From Leguminivora glycinivorella (lineage: Eukaryota; Arthropoda; Insecta; Lepidoptera; Tortricidae): a DNA stretch of 64,000 bases. Location: positions 11,656,001 to 11,720,000 of the forward strand of contig NC_062971.1 of NCBI RefSeq assembly GCF_023078275.1. The letters are read 5' to 3'. Position numbers and translations under genes: made by a program. Positions 1 to 9,849 of the stretch are shown here, in pieces (the stretch's first letter is position 1; each line of letters starts with the position of its first letter). Under the pieces are notes generated by a model. That model ran no database searches. It worked only from the letters and a program-made list of their open reading frames with translations, and was not told the DNA's origin.

Positions 1-647
1 TTAACAGAATCTTGAATGAAACTAGTAATATCTTTTACCGAGAAATATATTACTTGCTTTAAGATTTTTTAAATTCTTGATTGTAAATTTAACTAGATCT
101 TGAATGAAACTAGTAATATCTTTTACCAAGAAATATATTACTTGCTTTAAGATTTTGTAAATTCTTGATTGTAAATATAACTAGATCTTGAATGAAACTA
201 GTAAAATCTTTTACCAAGAAATATATTACTTGCTTTTAGAATGTCTACATTCTTGGCTGAATATTTCAATAATTCTTGGGTGAACTAAATAATATCTCCT
301 ATCAAGTAACATATTACTTGCTTGAATACTTTTCAGTTGTTCATTTGAGATTTGAATGTAATCTTGAGCTAAGTTTGACTCTATATTGGCACAAGAATTA
401 ATTCTTAAATCAAATCTGCTTAATCATTCTTAAGGTGAGAAATAAATTAGTTTTGATTTGAGATATAAATTTTGACTCAAACAATATTTGCTTTCATCCA
501 AGATTTTCGGTCTTGAATATGAAGAATTTTAAATTTTTGAAACGTTAGTGAGATTATCTTATTTCAAGATATATATATTTGAGATCAAGAAATATTAGGT
601 GAAACACATCTGGTTCTTGTTTCAAAAAACCATTTTTTTCTGTGTAG
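1..647. repeat. 88-bp tandem repeat and AT-rich tail
   Basis: A unit beginning ATCTTGAATGAAACTAG starts at 9, 97 and 185, an exact 88-bp period. A diverged fourth unit starts near 276 (CTTGGGTGAACTAAATAATATC). The first two units differ at only a few bases; the third diverges after about 237. From 336 to 647 the sequence is AT-rich, with scattered copies of the words CTTGA and AAGATTTT, and ends in a T-run followed by CTGTGTAG. It is probably the inside or end of a non-autonomous mobile element cut by the left edge. I see no coding potential. Confidence 0.75.
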
Positions 648-679
648 GTACTTACCGGCCAACCTATAGGTGATAGGCG

Positions 680-1150
680 GGACGTTCCCATAAGGCACAT
701 TAGCCCCTCTTACCTTGTCGCGCGCGAGTCCATAGTTCCATACTTAAAGTCGCACTTGATGTATGAACTCGCGTGCGACAAGGCAAGTTGTGCTAAAGGG
801 TCAGTAATAGAGACTGGTCAGTTTATGATAAAATTGATAAATAAATGTGTGACATTTTGGAACTGTCAAGAGGGTAACGATGTATGGATAATTGGCATGA
901 AGGGCAGTGTTAATGCTCGTCTGCTTGTCTTCTAACGAAGGAGGGGGAGACAGGGGGGATGTTCCCATAAAGTACATCATTAATAGAGACTGGTCAGTTC
1001 ATAGCAAATAAATGTGAAACATTTTCGAATTGTGTAGAGGGTAACGATGTATGTATAATTGACATGAAGGGCAGTGTTAATGCTCGTCTGCTTGTCTTCT
1101 GACGAAGTAGGGGGAGACAGGGGGGACGTTCCCATAAGGCACATCGTTAC
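680..1150. repeat. 176-bp imperfect tandem duplication
   Basis: The block starting AATAGAGACTGGTCAGTT at 806 recurs at 982, a 176-bp period. Each copy contains GGGCAGTGTTAATGCTCGTC and ends in a G-rich tract followed by GTTCCCATAA. A further copy of that end (GACGTTCCCATAAGGCACAT) lies at about 681, before the first unit, so the array probably once held more units. The role is unknown. Confidence 0.8.
712..786. repeat. Inverted repeat (hairpin)
   Basis: The arm ACCTTGTCGCGCGCGAGT near 713 pairs with ACTCGCGTGCGACAAGG near 768, about 17 bp with one mismatch, around a loop of about 37 bp. It sits just upstream of the 176-bp tandem units. It may be the remains of a small foldback element. Confidence 0.6.
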
Positions 1151-1302
1151 CCGAGGCAGCCGCCAGAACGACTAGTAGGAAGTCGGCGCTTAGCAGAGGC
1201 CGCTGACATATGAGCGAGCCGGACATATATATTTTGGTTTAAGGTTATTTGTAAGTATGTATTTATTTATCAGTTATATCAACATTTGTAGCTTCAGGCT
1301 TA

Positions 1303-1419
1303 GTAAATAAAAGAGACACGGCGATGTTTAATTAGCGATGAACTATCAATATCGCCGTGACTCTTTTATTTGCACGGCAGTGCTCATCTTTTGTTCGTTT
1401 TTATAGCCAATAGTTCATT
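1303..1419. mobile_element. Half copy of a palindromic MITE
   Basis: Matches the right part of the full foldback element at 45838-46012: AAATAAAAGAGACACGGCGAT, a short centre, the reverse complement of that arm, then TTTTGTTCGTTTTTATAGCC. The outer left arm (TATCGGCTATAAAAACG in the complete copy) is missing. This is a truncated copy. Confidence 0.8.
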
Positions 1420-1431
1420 GCTTACTAGCTT

Positions 1432-1580
1432 GCGGTGGAACCAATGCCTTAGAATACATTTAAAAGTGGAAAATGTCTGCCTTGGGTGAGACTTGAACTC
1501 ACGGCCTTTAAGTTTTTTCTAAGCCTAGTGGCATCGATTGTTGACGTTTCTGCTAATCAGAAGTTAAAAATTTGTAGCTT
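1432..1580 (-). mobile_element. tRNA-derived SINE fragment
   Basis: Read on the minus strand there is a B-box-like stretch, GAGTTCAAGTCTCACCC (about 1485-1503), followed by AGGCAGACATTTTCCAC. Upstream of it lies AGCAGAAACGTCAACAATCG. I recognise this combination from a dispersed lepidopteran SINE-like family. No tRNA cloverleaf can be drawn, so it is not a functional tRNA gene. The family assignment is from memory. Confidence 0.55.
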
Positions 1581-2158
1581 TAGTAGAGTTAACAATTAAA
1601 TAAATCATTCGATAAATAAACTATATAACATACAGAGACTTGAAATATTGGATAGGAAGTTGTATTGTTTCTAAAAGATCCATGGTTTTCATCTGATTGT
1701 ATGTATAATATGTGTACGAGTATCACTTTGTTTGTAAACGTCGATACGATGTTTGATTATTACTAATATTCTGCAATTTTTTGGCACTGGTTCTCTATTC
1801 TGAATAAATTAATGGAGTTTTATTTTCATTGAATGAAACCGTTACAATAAACAAATAGCACAATAACGAAGGATTATAATTTAAGATAAACATGTCTACA
1901 ACAAGTCTCTACCACATTAACCTTCCCGTATATCAGCTACTAGTTTTTTGTTCATACACGTAATATTTATTAAAAACTATACATATACCTTAACTACTAT
2001 TCTTCAATTACTATATCTAAGCTTAAAATAAACAAAGTGAATTTGTTAAATGAAACGTCCACTCAGCTCGCATGTGAGCGCGGTCACGCGGCGCGCGCTC
2101 TATGCCGCATGGAAACATCGGAAACCCCAAGACCCAAGACGTACTGCACCATGACTCG
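1581..2158. other. Intergenic, AT-rich, with a GC islet
   Basis: I see no gene. The only contrast is a short GC-rich islet at about 2062-2112, containing GCGGTCACGCGGCGCGCGC. Comparable islets occur elsewhere in the window. Confidence 0.5.
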
Positions 2159-2232
2159 GCTCTCACCTCTTGTTTTCGTCCTTCGAACTTAACCGTCTAC
2201 GAAGCAGTCTCGGGTTCGAATCTTGGTGAGAG
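2159..2232 (+). mobile_element. Degenerate tRNA-like SINE head
   Basis: The first bases GCTCTCA pair with TGAGAGC at the end, 74 bp overall, which is tRNA length. A B box, GGGTTCGAATCT, lies at the right place, and a T-run follows. The D and anticodon arms do not fold. The B-box flank resembles that of the SINE at 8368-8645 (GGTTCGAATCC then GGTAAGGGC). I read it as a decayed SINE head rather than a working tRNA. Confidence 0.35.
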
Positions 2233-2234
2233 CT

Positions 2235-4916
2235 TTTACTTATTGTGTTATAAAAAAATGTATACATAGATAAGGATCTAAAATCAGTAGTAAATAAGGC
2301 TATATACAACGAAAAGTCTGCTTTCTTTAACCATAACATTAATAATAAAATAAAAGAGCCAAAAGCACTTTGGAAAAATCTTAAGTCTACCATTCTACCC
2401 AAGGATACCAAAGAATTGCCATCTACTTTCAGCGATCCTGATATCATAAATAACCACTTTTTAAATTTACCTGTTACTTCACAGGTGACGATTTCCCAGT
2501 TAACATATTTTGAGTTTTACAGGTACCACCAGTCTGTGTTTCAATCGAACTAATTACCCCAGATGCGTTACTAAAAATTGTCTCAACACTTAAGTCAAAT
2601 GCAGAAGGGCATGATCTAATTAATTTAAAAATGCTTTTGATGACATTTCCTGGTACTTTGGATCTGCTGACTAATATTATAAATACCTCAATTTCAACCT
2701 CCACCTTTCCTGATATCTGGAAAGTAGCCATCGTTCGACCGCTACCAAAAAATACTAACCCTTCTCAATTAAAGGACCTTAGGCCCATAAGCATATTACC
2801 TTGCATATCGAAAATAATAGAAAAGATAGTGTGTACACAGTTAAGTGCTTACATTGAAAAAAACGCCATCTTACCAGATGTACAATCGGGATTCAGAAAG
2901 GGGCGCAGTACTGTGACGGCCCTGCTTGACGTGACAGATAATATACTTGGCTCACAAGACAAAGGCATGTGCACACTGCTTGTTTTGCTGGATTTTTCTC
3001 GAGCTTTTGATTGCATTAATATAAATCTTCTACTTTCTAAGCTAAGTTACTATGGGTTCGACAATAGTGCAGTGCGTTGGTTTCACAGCTATCTGAATGA
3101 GCGGTATCAATATGTAAAGCTGTGTTCCAGTGATGGAACCTCTAAACTCTCAAGTAAAGCGGCCCTCCAGAGAGGTGTTCCACAGGGATCGATACTCGGT
3201 CCAATCTTATTCATATTGTATACAGCGGACATCAGAACACGCATCTCGTACTGCAAGTATCATATTTATGCGGATGACATCCAAATATATATATCTTGTA
3301 AACCTACTGAAATTGACAATGCAATTGAAAAGCTTAACATTGACTTAGCGAACATAGCGTCCTGGGCTTGTGACAACAGTTTAATGCTAAATCCATCTAA
3401 ATCAAAATATCTTATCTTTGGCACCGAAAGTCAGTTGAAAAGCATCGGAGCAGTTAGAGATGTGTTGCTATCAGGTGAACCAATTGAAAGAGTATTTGAA
3501 GCACGTAATCTAGGCTTAATTATGGACTGCAAACTTAGGTTCGAGAAACATGTTGCTGAATGCGTTAGAAACTGTTTTTATAGGCTCAGGGTATTATATA
3601 ACATACGACCTTTTCTTAAAGAAACCTTACGCATACAGTTAATTGAGGCACTTGTTTTGACAAAATTAAATTATATGGATATAGTGTATGGTCCACGACT
3701 ACTAGAAAGGACAAGGCGTCTTATTCAGCGCGTACAAAATGCTTGTGCCCGTTTTTGTTTCGACATTCCACCTAGAGGCCATGTTACACCATTTCTGAAT
3801 CAGCATAGTCTTCTTAAAATGCTTCATCGACGGAAATTACACCTGGCATGTCTTCTTTTTGGTATTATCAAGCACAAATCTCCTTCATATCTGTTCGAGA
3901 AGTTGTCGTGGAAGTCCACCCGCAGCTCACTTGGGGCGCGTAATTGTAGTGTACAGTTAGTGACACCTCGACATTCTTCGGCAGCCTTTCGTGGGAGCTT
4001 CCGGTACATGGCAACCAAGTGCTGGAACAATATTCCACCACCTCTCAGGAACCTGCAAAATTTATCAAGTTTCAAAACTAAACTCAAATTACTCACACTT
4101 CAACACCAGCGGCAACAGGAAGCTTTGAAATATGACACCTATTTCTGTTAATTTAGTGTAGCATATGCGTATGCTAGACATGTTTGCATCTTCACCAATA
4201 ATCATGTTATAATAATAAACTTACCCGTTTTTACTGTCCTATCTTCATAACAACTGAATGTTTATTTTATTTTATTCACATTAAACTTTAATCTATTGTA
4301 TTTTGTCATGTCATCCACCTGTACGCGTTTACATGTAGCTGTTTTTCTTTATATTTCCATGTGTAAGAATGTAAATTTATCCAGGCCCATTTCATAGTTA
4401 GTTGTAGAAAGAAACTCACTTTAACGGTAAATTAACATAGTTCTCTGGGTTCTTCTTTTAGAAATATTTGTAACACACGACTAATTATGTAGCACTTTAA
4501 TATTATTTGTTAGTTTTAATGTTAAAATGTAGGTATATGAGTGAAATGTTTCAATTTTGTTATTTCGAACTCATTGGCACGCTGTGCGATCTGACCGGCC
4601 ATTTTATTAATTATTTATTGTGTCATTATGAATACCTGTCCGCAGTCCAGATGGCGCTGATCACCGCCTCGCAACTGTGGGCGCGTTCAGATATCTCGGA
4701 AGGGCAGGCCGTACAGCTGCGTTCGTGGCCCACAAACCGGTCTCGCCGGAAGATCAGCGCTGGCCCCTGGTCAGCATTTATGCTGAGGCGGGACCATTTC
4801 GTGGTAAACCAGAAATACTTTTTTTTTTTTTTTTTTTCTTCTCTTTTGTAATGATGAAATTACTTATGTAAATAATTGTGGTTACCATGAATAAAACTAA
4901 AAAAAAAAAAAAAATA
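2235..4916 (+). mobile_element. 5'-truncated LINE (CR1/Jockey-type)
   Basis: The non-LTR retrotransposon copy has a reverse-transcriptase ORF (2254-4151), a long 3' region and a terminal A-run at about 4900-4915 after AATAAAACT. The endonuclease domain is absent, so the 5' end is truncated near 2235, as is usual for LINEs. The 3' region contains a GC-rich block (about 4590-4800) and a run of 18 or so T at about 4820. The GC-rich block differs in composition from the rest of the element and may be a separate insertion. No target-site duplication was identified. Confidence 0.8.
2254..4151 (+). pseudogene. LINE reverse transcriptase, frameshifted
   Basis: This is the reverse transcriptase of a non-LTR retrotransposon, which would copy the element's RNA at a nicked target. 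The long ORF begins at ATG 2631 (506 aa). Visible RT motifs, by residue: RPISILP 51-57, QSGFRKGRST 85-94, LLVLLDFSRAFD 116-127 (catalytic Asp), RGVPQGSILGP 181-191, YADD 213-216 (catalytic Asp pair), LNPSKSKYL 253-261. The C-terminal part resembles the post-RT region of CR1/Rex1/Daphne-like elements. Upstream, 2254-2520 encodes the preceding segment in another frame (...DPDIINNHFL...), which runs into a stop at 2551. The two segments join at about 2520, indicating a small indel. ATG 2631 is therefore not the natural start. The copy is dead: frameshifted, and lacking the endonuclease. Confidence 0.88.
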
Positions 4917-5007
4917 ATAATTTTCATTGTGGAAAAACTGATTATACAAAAGACGGATTAAGCGCAGCAGAAGTCTATGGAACTTCCCGCGTACATTCAA
5001 TCAAATA

Positions 5008-5518
5008 GACGATACGGTAGGGGTCAATTCTCCATACAAACGCTCACGACTATTTCCTCCCTGGTTTTTGAAGATAGAGCAATGATTTTTTCAACACAGA
5101 TTTTTATTATTTTTGTCTGTGTCGGACCGTTTTGATTTTTTTTATATTCCGCTTTTTAACGATTCTAGAGCCAATCAAAAATTTCCAAAAACGGCCTTTT
5201 TCATTGTGGCGCAAAAAAAGGTGTGATTTTCAATATTGGTAGCAATTAACCAAAAAAGCTAAACGGTCCGACATAGATTATTTCATTGTTATTCAGATTC
5301 TCAAATTTCGTTCCGATTGATTAAGTTTTGAAGGAGGAAAGAGTCGAGAGCGGAACCTCGATTTTAAAGATTTTTTTGAAATATATTTTGACTGAGTTGT
5401 TCTTAATGGACAATTTTTTTTCGATAAATCTAGTTAATAACACTTTTATATTTAACTAAAATTCCCAAGTTGAAAGGGGGGCTCCCTTCCATTTTAGCAT
5501 TTTCGCTACCGTATCCTC
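5008..5518. mobile_element. Non-autonomous DNA transposon, family A copy 1
   Basis: Nearly identical over about 510 bp to 53711-54218, in the same orientation. Inverted ends: GACGATACGGTAG on the left, CTACCGTATCCTC on the right. The flanks are TA (5006-5007) and TTA (5519-5521), consistent with a TA or TTA target duplication. No transposase is encoded; internal ORFs are short. The inside is T-rich and contains CTAAACGGTCCGACATAG. Confidence 0.85.
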
Positions 5519-5752
5519 TTAACGGCGACAGACAGTATGATGCAACTGATTCTTAATGTAAAAAGATTTGTCTATAGTAAATTTTAAGACAAAACAGCGA
5601 GATTATGGACGTGTGTGTGCTCTTTCAGTTTTTACGACCAAGCTTTCTTGCACTTGTTACTAATAAAATAACTATTAACCCGGAGATTCCTTACAAAGTG
5701 AGCGTCATTTCCACCAAATACAAGGAGCTTTAAATTAGATTATAGAATTGAG

Positions 5753-5912
5753 CCTGGCGTCCACTTGGCGAGGCGCACCGAGTCGATCCTCGTTATTTCG
5801 CTTTCTGTATTACTTATGAGACTGCGTCCATTGGCGACGCGTCGAATCGCATTCAAATGTATGAGAACTCGATTCGACGCGACTCGATTCCGCCTTAGTG
5901 GACGCCATCAGG
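5753..5912. mobile_element. Small TIR element (MITE-like)
   Basis: The left end CCTGGCGTCCACT matches the reverse complement of the right end, TTAGTGGACGCCATCAGG, apart from a 3-bp difference. The inside repeats GACGCGTCGAATCG and CGATTCGACGCG in opposite orientations. It is 160 bp and non-coding. Confidence 0.6.
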
Positions 5913-5988
5913 CTTTGGAGTCCGTCCGTCTGTATTTGTAGGGTCATTTGGTAAAATTTAAAGTCATTTTAGGAGGATTCCATTGTAT

Positions 5989-6918
5989 GGGCCATTTTTA
6001 GGGTTCCGTAGTCAACTAGGAACCCTTATAGTTTCGCCATGTCTGTCTGTCCGTCCGTCCGTCCGTCCATCCGTCCGTCCGTCCGTCCGTCCGTCCGTCC
6101 GTCCGCGAATAATCTCAGTAACCGTTAGCACTAGAAAGCTGAAATTTGGTACCAATATGTATATCAATCACGCCAACAAAGTGCAAAAATAAAAAATTGA
6201 AAAAAATGTTTTATTAGGGTATAGGGGGTATTATTAGGGTATACATGTAGGGGGGACATGTAAAGTGGGGGCTGATATTTTTTTTCATTCCAACCCCAAC
6301 GTGTGGTATATTGTTGGATAGGTATTTAAAAATGAATAAGGGTTTCCTAAGATCGTTTTTTGATAATATTAATATTTTCGGAAATAATCGCTCCTAAAGG
6401 AAAAAAAGTGCGTCCCCCCCCTCTAACTTTTGAACCATATGTTTAAAAAATATGAAAAAATCACAAATGTAGAACTTTATAAAGACTTTCTAGGAAAATT
6501 GTTTTGAACTTGATAGGTTCAGTAGGTTTTGAGAAAAATACGGAAAACTACGGAACCCTACACTGAGCGTGGCCCGACACGCTCTTGGCCGGTTTTTTCA
6601 AAGTTGTCCACCCCACTTTTTTTTTGGATTTGGAATTTTTTATGTGGTTTCCACTCAGAATCGCGACCTCTTTCAATTCTAATAGGAGAAAAAAAGTGTC
6701 CCAAGGTTTTTTTCCCATTCCGTTATCATTTTTTTCATACATTTTGTATGGCGGTAACGGAATGGAAGGTTCGAAAAAATGTATGGAAATCTTGGGAATT
6801 TTTTTTTTCTCCAAACAGGGTCGAAAGAGCTCGCGATTCTGAGTATTAATCGCGTAAAAAATACCCATGTTACAAAAAAAGTGGGGTGGACACTGGACAA
6901 CTTTGAAAAAAATGGCCC
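5989..6918. mobile_element. MITE with GTAT duplication, split by an insertion
   Basis: Left end GGGCCATTTTT (5989-5999). Right end AAAAAAATGGCCC (to 6918). Both are flanked by GTAT, a 4-bp target duplication. Subtracting the insertion at 6000-6592 brings the left end next to TTTCAAAGTTGTCCACCCC, which is repeated in inverted form at the right (about 6888-6911). The inner arms contain CCACTCAGAATCGCGA and its complement. A related element lies at 34864-35186. The short ORFs here run through inverted arms and are artefacts. Confidence 0.8.
6000..6592 (+). mobile_element. Family G element (GGGTTCCGTAGTC...GGCCGG), copy 1
   Basis: Begins GGGTTCCGTAGTCAACTAGG, then carries a (TCTG/TCCG)n array (6041-6106), then a conserved non-coding body (ACCGTTAGCACTAGAAAGCT; CTTTCTAGGAAAATTG), and ends CTGAGCGTGGCCCGACACGC...GGCCGG plus a T-run. 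Other copies: 44041-44618 (plus) and 29878-30330 (minus, truncated). I recognise it as a very common lepidopteran repeat. I see no transposase, TIR or poly(A), so its class is uncertain. Confidence 0.8.
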
Positions 6919-7261
6919 GTATGTGTATATTATCCAAATATCTTTTGATGACCTATTCGGTGAGTTTACACGCACACGATGGTAACTTGCATTATAACCT
7001 TAATTCAAGTCATCCAGTACTACTTATATGTAACATACAGAAATAGCCAGCAAGTTTTTTACCGTTCGCGAGCATGCACCACGTGGCGGGCTGCGTGCAT
7101 GATAACGTTGATGACGTGCAAACTAAGGTCACTTCGTACAAGGTAAAGGTGAAGATTCCACTTAACTTACCATGTATCCTTCCTTACGGGCAAGCTTTTC
7201 ATCTACTTCATGCGAGGAACGAAAAATGAACTATAAACTATGTATTTATTTCGAGTTACTT

Positions 7262-7309
7262 TTTTTTAACCCCCGACGCAAAAACGACTACGACGTTATA
7301 AGTTTGACG

Positions 7310-7340
<31 letters not shown>

Positions 7341-7545
7341 TTGTCTGTCTGTATGTCTGTCAGTTTGTCTATCTGTCTGTCTGTGTGTGTGTCTGTCTGT
7401 GGCATCGTAGCTCCCGAACGGCTGAACCGATTTAGATTTAGTTTTCTTTCTTTGAAAGCTGAGTTAGTCGGGAGTGTTCTTAGCCATGTTTCATGAAAAT
7501 CGGTCCACTATGACGCGGTCGGGGTTTTTTCAAAAATGTATTTTG
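7262..7545 (+). repeat. Dispersed repeat with (TCTG)n core
   Basis: Structure: CCCCCGACGCAAAAACGAC, then (TCTG)n with variants at 7311-7402, then GGCATCGTAGCTCCCGAACG, then ATGAAAATCGGTCCACTATG, ending GCGGTCGGGGTTTTTTC. I recognise it as a common lepidopteran dispersed element. It is non-coding; the short ORF across the microsatellite is an artefact. Confidence 0.65.
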
Positions 7546-8367
7546 CGGTTATACTATAATATGAACCTGATAATGCATCGTACTTTTTAGTTCTGCTGAT
7601 TGATTTATACCTAATCTTTCGTGAACACGTTCAAAACTTCAAAGCCTTTTAGATTTTTTTATTTTATGAAATAAGTAAATACATAATCTAATTGTAGTGT
7701 GTTCCTAAGTATGTACATTTTAAGGTTGTGCAATATAGTAAATCTGTACTGTGTTGTTTTGTAAATATTTTTGTTATTCCGCTGTTTTAAATGGAACATA
7801 AATATTGTCATGAATACTTTTGGGTCTTAACTAAAAGCTAGTCTTTTAAGCTAATCGTTTAAAAGATGAAAAAGACTCCAAGCGATGGATACAACTTATA
7901 TAGAAAACCCAACATATCTATGGAGATATACTTATGGTCTCGAGCTTTGTATGTTCATAGCTTGTGAACTTTTCGCCACGTGGCCGGCATTCATGAATTA
8001 AATGATAATGCCCAACAGCAACGGTGAGGGTCATTCAGGTAACGATTGCACCCAGCATACGTAAGACACCAATCTTGTCTTTAGCTGTCACCTACAAGGA
8101 ATTGTACGATATCACTTCTAAGTGATAAGTGTGTTAAAACACACACCGTTGCCGTTAGTTTGTAGGTATGTTCATTTGGTCACAACACATAACGATCAAA
8201 TAGAATCTAAGTAGTAATCTTTGAACCTTTATTCAGTGATTATGCCCTGCATGCGGCATGTGGTCAGTGAATGCATTTCACGATTACTCCAAGGCGAAGA
8301 TACGTTGATGAAAAGAAGATACTCGAAGTTGTAAGGTTATAGGTACGATTAGGGTTGCCAACCGTTC

Positions 8368-8645
8368 TATATAAATAAATAAATAATAAAATAAATAAAT
8401 ATTATAGGACATTTTTACACAGATTGACTGCGCCCCACGGTAAGCTCAAGAAAGCTTGTGTTGTGGGTACTCAGACAACGATATATATAATATATAATAT
8501 TTATAAATACTTATATACATAGAAAACATCCATGACTCAGGAACAAATATCTGTGCTCATCACACAAATAAATGCCCTTACCGGGATTCGAACCCGGGAC
8601 CGCGGCGTAGCAGGCAGGGTCACTACCGACTGCGCCAGACCGTTC
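8368..8645 (-). mobile_element. tRNA-derived SINE, near full length
   Basis: On the minus strand the order is: A-box region CTGGCGCAGTCGGTAGTGAC (8638 downward), B box GGGTTCGAATCCCGG (about 8581-8595), AAGGGCATTTATTTGTGTGA, then a body with CGTTGTCTGAGTACCCACAA, and an AT-rich (ATTT)n-like tail ending about 8368. ACCGTTC lies on both sides (8361-8367 and 8639-8645) and may be a 7-bp target duplication. RNA polymerase III promoter boxes are present, but there is no acceptor stem, so this is a SINE and not a tRNA gene. Its 3' part recurs at 52567-52680. Confidence 0.85.
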
Positions 8646-8895
8646 GACGAATAACATAGTACGATATATAGTATTGTACTATATTTTGGCCCAGCGTACT
8701 ATATTCTAGATCAAAAATATATAGTAAGTACGCAAATCTGGTACGATACCTATTTCTCTGACATAATAACTACTCGTTTTTTATGCTCTCTCGTCTGGAG
8801 TAAGGGATACATTACTAAATATTATATGTATTTAGGTAGATTATGTAAATTTAAGACTTAGGTCTCTAGGACGAATGAGAACAAAATATGTTATT

Positions 8896-8970
8896 AAGCC
8901 CCATTTACACGGCGCGAGAACTTGCATGCAATACTCGATACAACGCTAATTACACAGTAAGTACGAATTA
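8896..8970. repeat. Short dispersed repeat
   Basis: CCCATTTACACGGCGCGAG with CTTGCATGC downstream. A related start (CTCATTTACACGGTGCGAGG) occurs near 42831. Only a short match is visible. Confidence 0.4.
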
Positions 8971-9354
8971 ACTCAGTCTATTAGCTGATGCTGCAATATA
9001 AGGAAAATCGCATGTAAATTCTATATAATTCTTATTCGACTGATTGAGATTTAGACAACACACGAATATCGTAATACTAGTAGGTATCAGATCAACGAGA
9101 TCCAAGTAAGTATTTCTTTTATTTTTATTATCTAAATTCCAACAAAAAAGCAGTGTTTTTTATTTATGTGTCTTACCTATATTACCCACATTTAGATGTG
9201 CAATGTATTTAGAAATACATATGAGGTAGGTAAGTACAAGGATATTCTTGTTAGACAGCTACAAGTATTTACATAAAACCATCTTATTACCCTTGCTTGC
9301 TTATAAAAAGTACCCTCATACTAACATCACTAACACTTATCAAGGGGGTAAGTA

Positions 9355-9435
9355 AACACGCGGGGTGGGGAGGGGAGGGGCAACCTTGATGCGGCGCGCG
9401 CGCAGCTGCCCGCTGGTCACCTGCTCGCGGCCATA
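9355..9435. other. GC-rich islet
   Basis: A G-rich tract (GGGGTGGGGAGGGGAGGGG) followed by GCGGCGCGCGCGCAGCTGCC, in AT-rich surroundings. It could be a regulatory island. It lies just upstream of the small ORF at 9478-9747. Confidence 0.4.
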
Positions 9436-9477
9436 TTGCAACGCGAACTATTCTTATTAACGATTTCGGCGTCAAAA

Positions 9478-9747
9478 ATGTTGTTGGCATTTACTCTGTC
9501 AATATCTTGTAATGTAAATTGCGTCCAACTTTCTTTTGGTGCACCTATTTGTTCAACGCGATTAAAAATATGGATATCGACGCGAATTATCGATCACAAT
9601 AAAACAACCAGCATGTGGATATCTAATTTAGAAATTCATATGCATCTCAACGTGCTTAATATTTTTATGCTCGAACTACCATTTATGATCCTCGTGAACT
9701 TTGCTTGCCTATTAAAAGTTATACAGTTTGTAGTTAGTAGTGTATAA
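9478..9747 (+). CDS. Possible small ORF with signal-like N-terminus
   Basis: I do not recognise this 90-codon ORF. It opens with AAAATG, a fair start context, and a hydrophobic N-terminus (MLLAFTLSISCNVNCVQ) that would pass as a signal peptide. AATAAA follows about 17 bp after the stop, and a GC islet lies about 50 bp upstream. The composition (Ile/Leu/Phe-rich) is also what chance ORFs look like in AT-rich DNA. Treat it as a weak candidate; no domain is visible. Confidence 0.15.
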   Translation: MLLAFTLSISCNVNCVQLSFGAPICSTRLKIWISTRIIDHNKTTSMWISNLEIHMHLNVLNIFMLELPFMILVNFACLLKVIQFVVSSV

Positions 9748-9849
9748 ATTAAGAGTTAATTTTAAATAAAGATATAATACTTAACTTACATAATATTTAA
9801 GTATATTAAACAAATATTTCTAAAACTCTTTGGAAAATATAAAGAAACC

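Noticed and set aside
9..335. CRISPR or bacterial repeat
   Set aside because: An 88-bp head-to-tail array without spacers in an insect genome.
6529..6985. Overlapping ORFs on both strands
   Set aside because: They lie in the inverted arms of the MITE and the T/A-runs around them.
8570..8645. tRNA gene on the minus strand
   Set aside because: A and B boxes are present, but there is no acceptor stem, and the sequence continues into a SINE body.
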